From Ciona intestinalis (lineage: Eukaryota > Chordata > Ascidiacea > Phlebobranchia > Cionidae), in contig NC_020175.2 in NCBI RefSeq assembly GCF_000224145.3, positions 3,114,381 to 3,178,380 on the forward strand: 64,000 bases of DNA, in the 5' to 3' direction. Shown one piece after another: positions 60,341-64,000 of this stretch (position 1 is its first letter; each line of letters opens with the position of its first letter). The position numbers were made by a program, and so were the translations under genes. The notes beneath the pieces are model-generated. The model made no database searches and had not been told where the DNA came from. It saw nothing but the letters and a program-made list of their open reading frames with translations.

Positions 60341-60497
60341 TTTTTTATTAAATTTATCATTTTCTAACAACAGTATTATTGTAATCATGTGCAATCAATG
60401 AATTTTACTGTGTAATGCTTTTTATATAATACATTTTTTATATTGCCTAGAAGTTCATTGTGAGTGAAACTCTTATCTGTGTTTTAAATGCAGTATT
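60341..60497. repeat. Inverted repeat, right arm
   Basis: TTTTTTATTAAATTTATCAT.. through ..TTTTAAATGCAGTATT is the reverse complement of the sequence after the stop codon of MIF paralogue B (59745-59900). The arms enclose about 440 bp that contain the gene, so the unit could form a large stem-loop. Confidence 0.85.
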
Positions 60498-60525
60498 AGG
60501 TTAAGTAAAGGTTTTTGATTTGCTG

Positions 60526-60714
60526 ATAAAAAGACTGTAATTACTGATTAGATAATTTGATAAATAAATTGTAAAATCAATGGTTAAGTTAGTATGCCAC
60601 ACATAAATTACATTCACATTGGTTAAGTTAGTACAAACAAATGTCAAATGCATGGGATAAAGTGATATATATTCAGTATACACTAGTGTTGCATGCCACT
60701 GAACATTCTTACAT
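60526..60714. repeat. Direct duplication flanking the N gap, copy A
   Basis: ATAAAAAGACTGTAATTACT through GCCACTGAACATTCTTACAT is nearly identical to 60977-61157, differing mainly by an 8-bp indel (CATTCACA). Confidence 0.9.
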
Positions 60715-60926
60715 GAATGAATGAATGAATGAATGAATGTAACTTATTTTATCCTCGCGTGACCGGAAAACGACAGTCGTTATCACACGGGTTTAACACC
60801 TCGTGCCAGCTTACGAGTTGCCATGTATGTCACTTTGTAGGTGAATATTTTTTTTGAATTTCTTTATTTATTTTTTTTTTATGTATGGCTGATAATTTGG
60901 ACAACCCATTAGTGCCACTAGGTTGA
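60713..60926 (-). mobile_element. Dispersed repeat with (ATTC)n tail, copy 5
   Basis: (GAAT)6, then TTTATCCTCGCGTGACCGGA, AACGACAGTCGTTATCACAC, and the end CAACCCATTAGTGCCACTA, colinear with 802-975. It ends at the assembly gap. Confidence 0.75.
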
Positions 60927-60976
60927 NNNNNNNNNNNNNNNNNNNNNNNNNNNNNNNNNNNNNNNNNNNNNNNNNN
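60927..60976. other. Assembly gap (50 N)
   Basis: Run of N. The true length is unknown; a round 50 suggests a placeholder. Confidence 0.99.
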
Positions 60977-61157
60977 ATAAAAAGAGGTAATTACTGATTA
61001 GATAATTTGATAAATAAATTGTAAAATCAATGGTTAAGTTAGTATGCCACACATAAATTACATTGGTTAAGTTAGTACAAACAAATGTCAAATGCATGGG
61101 ATAAAATGATATATATTCAGTATACACTAGTGTTGCATGCCACTGAACATTCTTACA
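60977..61157. repeat. Direct duplication flanking the N gap, copy B
   Basis: Starts immediately after the gap, in the middle of the repeated unit, and matches copy A through GAACATTCTTACAT. Confidence 0.9.
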
Positions 61158-61419
61158 TAATTGTCACAATGAAATATACAAGCTATAATACAAATATCAG
61201 TTCTCAACTGATAGCTGTATCAAAACACATAAAAAATATGAATATTAGTTCTTAACCGAAGACTGCATTTAAAACACAGAAAAGAGTTTATTCACCATGA
61301 ACTTTTAGTAAGTAGAAAAATGTATTGTATAAGAAGCATTGCAGTAAAACTCATTTGACTGCACTTGATTACAATAATTAAGTTTTGAGAAAATGTTAAA
61401 TTTATTGATTTTTTTTATG

Positions 61420-61769
61420 CAATTCCTTGTTTGTGAACAGTTGTTCCATCAAAGCCTATGGTAGCTACAGTAGCTTTTTGAACTCAAAATACATTCGGTC
61501 TTGTGCAACTCCCAGTAACTTGTATAAAGCACCCAGCATGGCTTCAACACTGAAATCACTGATAGAAGTAAGCACAGCAAATGTACAAGGCTCCTCAGTC
61601 CCATCAAATGACATCCATACATCAGGAACCAAAGTCACACAGACATATTTCTCAGGCCTATTTGGAATTGTTGAAGACACCAACTTGGTTAAATCCTACA
61701 GTATGCTCTTTGGCAACTTGTCTTTTGCAACATTTGTTTTAATAAACAGCTCAGGCTTGGTCTTAGCTA
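61420..61769 (-). pseudogene. MIF-like pseudogene (paralogue C)
   Basis: Clearly the same family as A and B (PEKYVCVTLVPDVWMSFDGT, EEPCTFAVLTSISDF), but disabled. The expected start codon reads AAG, the Gln codon after KSIL is TAG, the residues between SDF and EAMLG are deleted, and a frameshift follows EFKK near 61470, after which the frame meets stops. The out-of-frame tail still reads as a MIF C-terminus. Several independent lesions argue against sequencing error. Confidence 0.88.
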
Positions 61770-62037
61770 AGTGGTCAAACTTATTAAAAACAAACTAGGT
61801 GAATTGCACAGACATAGATTTAAAATAAGAATTTTGCTAAGAATTGCCAATTTCTAAATTGCAGTACCACAATACATTAAAAGTCAAAAAATTATAATTG
61901 CACCTTTAGTAAGAACAAAAGTTACAGAAAATAAAAAAAAGACACCACTAAAATACACAACGGAAACTAATTAAGTTACGACACAATTAGTGTGTTTATA
62001 ACAATTACCAATGTAACTCGATGGCTAAATTTAAACA

Positions 62038-62412
62038 CTAAGAACTCTGCTTTCTTTCACGAACTACTTTAACAGTTGTACCCTGGAAGCCCATTATTCC
62101 TGCAGTTATTTCGTGAAACTGTAGGTAAAAACGGGTTCCAGAAACTCCTAACGCTTTTTGAAGAGGAGGCATCAAAAGCGCTGCAAGCTTTTCGCAGGTT
62201 TCTGCGTTGAAGTCTACAATAGAAGTGACTGTACAGCAAGCACACGGCTCCTCACTTTCACCAAATGACATCCATAGATCTGTTAACACAGTAACGCAGA
62301 TATTTGCTTTCGGTTTGTTGAGATGCTGCGATACAAGTTCAACCACTATCTCTTGTAAATCCGAAGCGATTTTGTCGCTTGAAACGTTGGTTTGTATCGT
62401 AATTTCTGGCAT
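62038..62412 (-). CDS. MIF-like tautomerase-fold cytokine, divergent member D (124 aa)
   Basis: The start is MPEITIQTNV (complement of 62410-62412), chosen for Met-Pro. Without any indel it gives Lys33, CxxC as Cys57-Ala-Cys-Cys60, Ile65 and Tyr96, the same positions as in human MIF. The Asn two after Tyr is Gln. It therefore keeps both the tautomerase pocket residues and the redox motif that A and B have lost, and looks closest to the ancestral form. It ends in a basic tail (VRERKQSS). It is intronless, uses a different codon set from A-C, and is divergent with the GMC gene across a 441-bp intergenic region. Confidence 0.93.
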   Translation of the reverse strand: MPEITIQTNVSSDKIASDLQEIVVELVSQHLNKPKANICVTVLTDLWMSFGESEEPCACCTVTSIVDFNAETCEKLAALLMPPLQKALGVSGTRFYLQFHEITAGIMGFQGTTVKVVRERKQSS

Positions 62413-62853
62413 CGCCACCTTTCTCCACAACTGCTTCAAATAAACCTCTCACTCCTGAAGTCGGGACAAATAAAATATTAATTTAATGCAAATTCAGCGG
62501 AAAAGGTTTGTTTGTTGTGTAAATAAACAGCGTTCATGCGGAACATCACGTGCCAGTGCTTCCGATACTTTTCCTTGAATTTCTTAATGAAAGGCTCTTT
62601 GCTACGCACCTCATTAATGCATATAGGTTTCTGATCATTTTTGCAAGCTTATTTTTATTTTATTACCTGATAAATTGCTAAAATACTGCTTTGGCAGTAA
62701 AGTAAAAAAACCTGCTGCATGTCGCTGTTGCATTGTGGGCCAGGCACCGCAGTTGAAAAAATCGGGAAAGTCCCTTTATTTGTTTACATTTTTGACAAAG
62801 CAGGTCTGAGGCTTTATAAAACGCGACAATTGTAAAATAGGTATCAAAACAAC
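62413..62853. promoter_or_regulatory. Bidirectional intergenic region between the MIF D and GMC genes
   Basis: 441 bp separating two start codons in opposite directions, probably containing both promoters. TTTATAAAA at 62813-62821 on the plus strand is a TATA-like element 33 bp upstream of the GMC ATG, which would give a very short 5' UTR. No obvious TATA was found for the MIF side. Confidence 0.45.
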
Positions 62854-64000
62854 ATGAGCCGGCTTCTTTACACTGCAATTTTTATATTTGCGATAGGGTA
62901 TGTCGTTCAACGGTTGCGCGTGCGGCATTACTCTATTTGCAGAGATGAAGCAGAAGAACAATATGACTTTATTATAGGTATATCTATTTTATGTTTTAGA
63001 TTGTACCTTTAAATGCTTCTATTATCTTTTACAGTTGGCGCTGGAACCACTGGCAGTGTGATAGCAAGTCGAATAAGCGAAATTCCTCATGTGAAGTAAG
63101 TGTGATATGACAGTACTTTATGGTACTGGGGGGACAGATGGGACACATTAAGCACATGAAATCAAAATATCCTGATCATGTTTTAAACAATTAATAATAG
63201 TCTATGAGAGTCATGAGGGTACGGTTTTATAAATCTTTGAATGTTCTTTGTTCACTACCAAATGTGGCAAGAAATTATAATAAAAAGTTGTCCCATCTTC
63301 CCCCACCCTACTAAACCTCTGTAGGGGGTGCGGTAATGTAAGGTTCAACGGTCGCGCCCATCTCAACGCATCGTGGCGGGGGTGCAGTAGATCCGTTCAC
63401 GCTAGCACCCATCGCAACGTAACGACTCCATAACGCTATACGTTGACAACTCATTTTATTAGCGGACCAACGAGCGGCATCAGGCTAGGGACAAACGTGA
63501 GGACAGCAAGAGTGTAAGAGAGCTCCTACTGCCCTCCAAACACAGAAAATAGGAGGGCTTTTATAGCATGAAATACATGTGCGAAAGCAGTAGCAGGAAA
63601 GAACGTTTTACACTGAAAAGTGGCGTCTGTTCGCCGAAGGGACGGACTAGGCAGATAGTTTCCCGTCTTGTTGAAAAAAACGCAAGATGTGTCGCTCAAT
63701 CATAAACACAGTTACGCCAGATGGAATACGACTGTTTAATATTCAATGTTTATGCATTAAGTTAATTTGGAAAACTATAATATATATCTGTGCTCGAAAC
63801 ACACTTAATCGCTACACCTCTTTGGTCCATATTTTCGCCTTTAACTGTTTTGCGTCTATATAACTTTCTAAACTTCGTTTTCCTCCTTAGAGTCCTATTA
63901 TTGGAGGCAGGAGAGGAAGATTCTCCAAACTTTCTCATTTCTACTCCTTCTCTTGTCACAGCTCTTCAGGCACAAAGCACTGACTGGAAATACCGAACCG
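62854..64000 (+). CDS. GMC (glucose-methanol-choline) oxidoreductase, 5' part, cut by window end
   Basis: Exons 62854-62977, 63035-63095 and 63891-64000 (continues) are joined by GT..AG introns in matching phases. The protein starts with a short hydrophobic segment (SRLLYTAIFIFAIGYVVQ), a likely signal peptide or membrane anchor. After EEQYDFII comes the FAD-binding dinucleotide motif VGAGTTGSVIASRIS (GxGxxG with T), then strand 2 VLLLEAGEED ending in the acidic residue that binds the adenosine ribose, then DWKYRT, all in the order of the glucose/choline dehydrogenase-like family. The substrate cannot be told from this part. The third exon follows an 795-bp intron containing a MITE. Confidence 0.93.
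63122..63312 (-). mobile_element. MITE copy 24
   Basis: In GMC intron 2. The left end is shortened (TACTGGGGGGACAGATGGGA); the right end is intact (TGTCCCATCTTCCCCCACCC). Confidence 0.88.

Overview
The window looks like nuclear DNA of the ascidian genus Ciona (C. robusta/intestinalis type). The reasons are a complete multi-exon TALE homeobox gene of the Meis family with canonical GT..AG introns, AT-rich and fairly compact gene structure, and about two dozen copies of one short terminal-inverted-repeat element (MITE). The genus is inferred from gene content and repeat style, not from a database match. There is one 50-base N gap (60927-60976), so this is draft assembly.

Layout. (1) 0-2.5 kb: a four-exon GNAT-fold acetyltransferase gene resembling arylalkylamine N-acetyltransferases, with MITEs and a (GAAT)n-tailed repeat in its introns. 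(2) 3.7-5.3 kb: an intronless 296-codon gene of unknown family, preceded by a broken, truncated copy of itself. (3) 5.7-28.2 kb: no convincing gene. This is probably the 5' regulatory domain of Meis. It contains repeated CRE palindromes, YY1-like ATGGCG motifs, short dispersed repeats and a tight cluster of TGACAG (Meis-type) sites, and it includes a 13.5-kb stretch with no MITE. (4) 28.2-55.4 kb: the Meis gene, 12 coding exons predicted here with all phases compatible, coding for about 555 residues. It has a short first exon, the MEIS/PKNOX N-terminal domain on exons 3-6, the TALE homeodomain on exons 8-10, and a long His/Ala-rich C-terminus. (5) 55.4-58.9 kb: Meis 3' region with repeats. (6) 58.9-62.4 kb: a minus-strand cluster of four MIF (macrophage migration inhibitory factor)-like units: two close paralogues, one pseudogene and one divergent, probably ancestral-like copy. 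It was rearranged by local direct and inverted duplications. (7) 62.85 kb to the end: the first three exons of a plus-strand GMC (glucose-methanol-choline) oxidoreductase gene, divergent from the last MIF gene and running off the window.

The genes do not form an obvious pathway. Meis encodes a homeodomain cofactor, and the clustered TGACAG sites 2.6 kb upstream of its first coding exon make autoregulation a reasonable hypothesis. No wholly new system was proven. The points most worth a second look are the Meis-site cluster, the mosaic and palindromic organisation of the MIF cluster, the orphan gene with its pseudogene, and the strong excess of CRE and YY1-like words in non-coding DNA.
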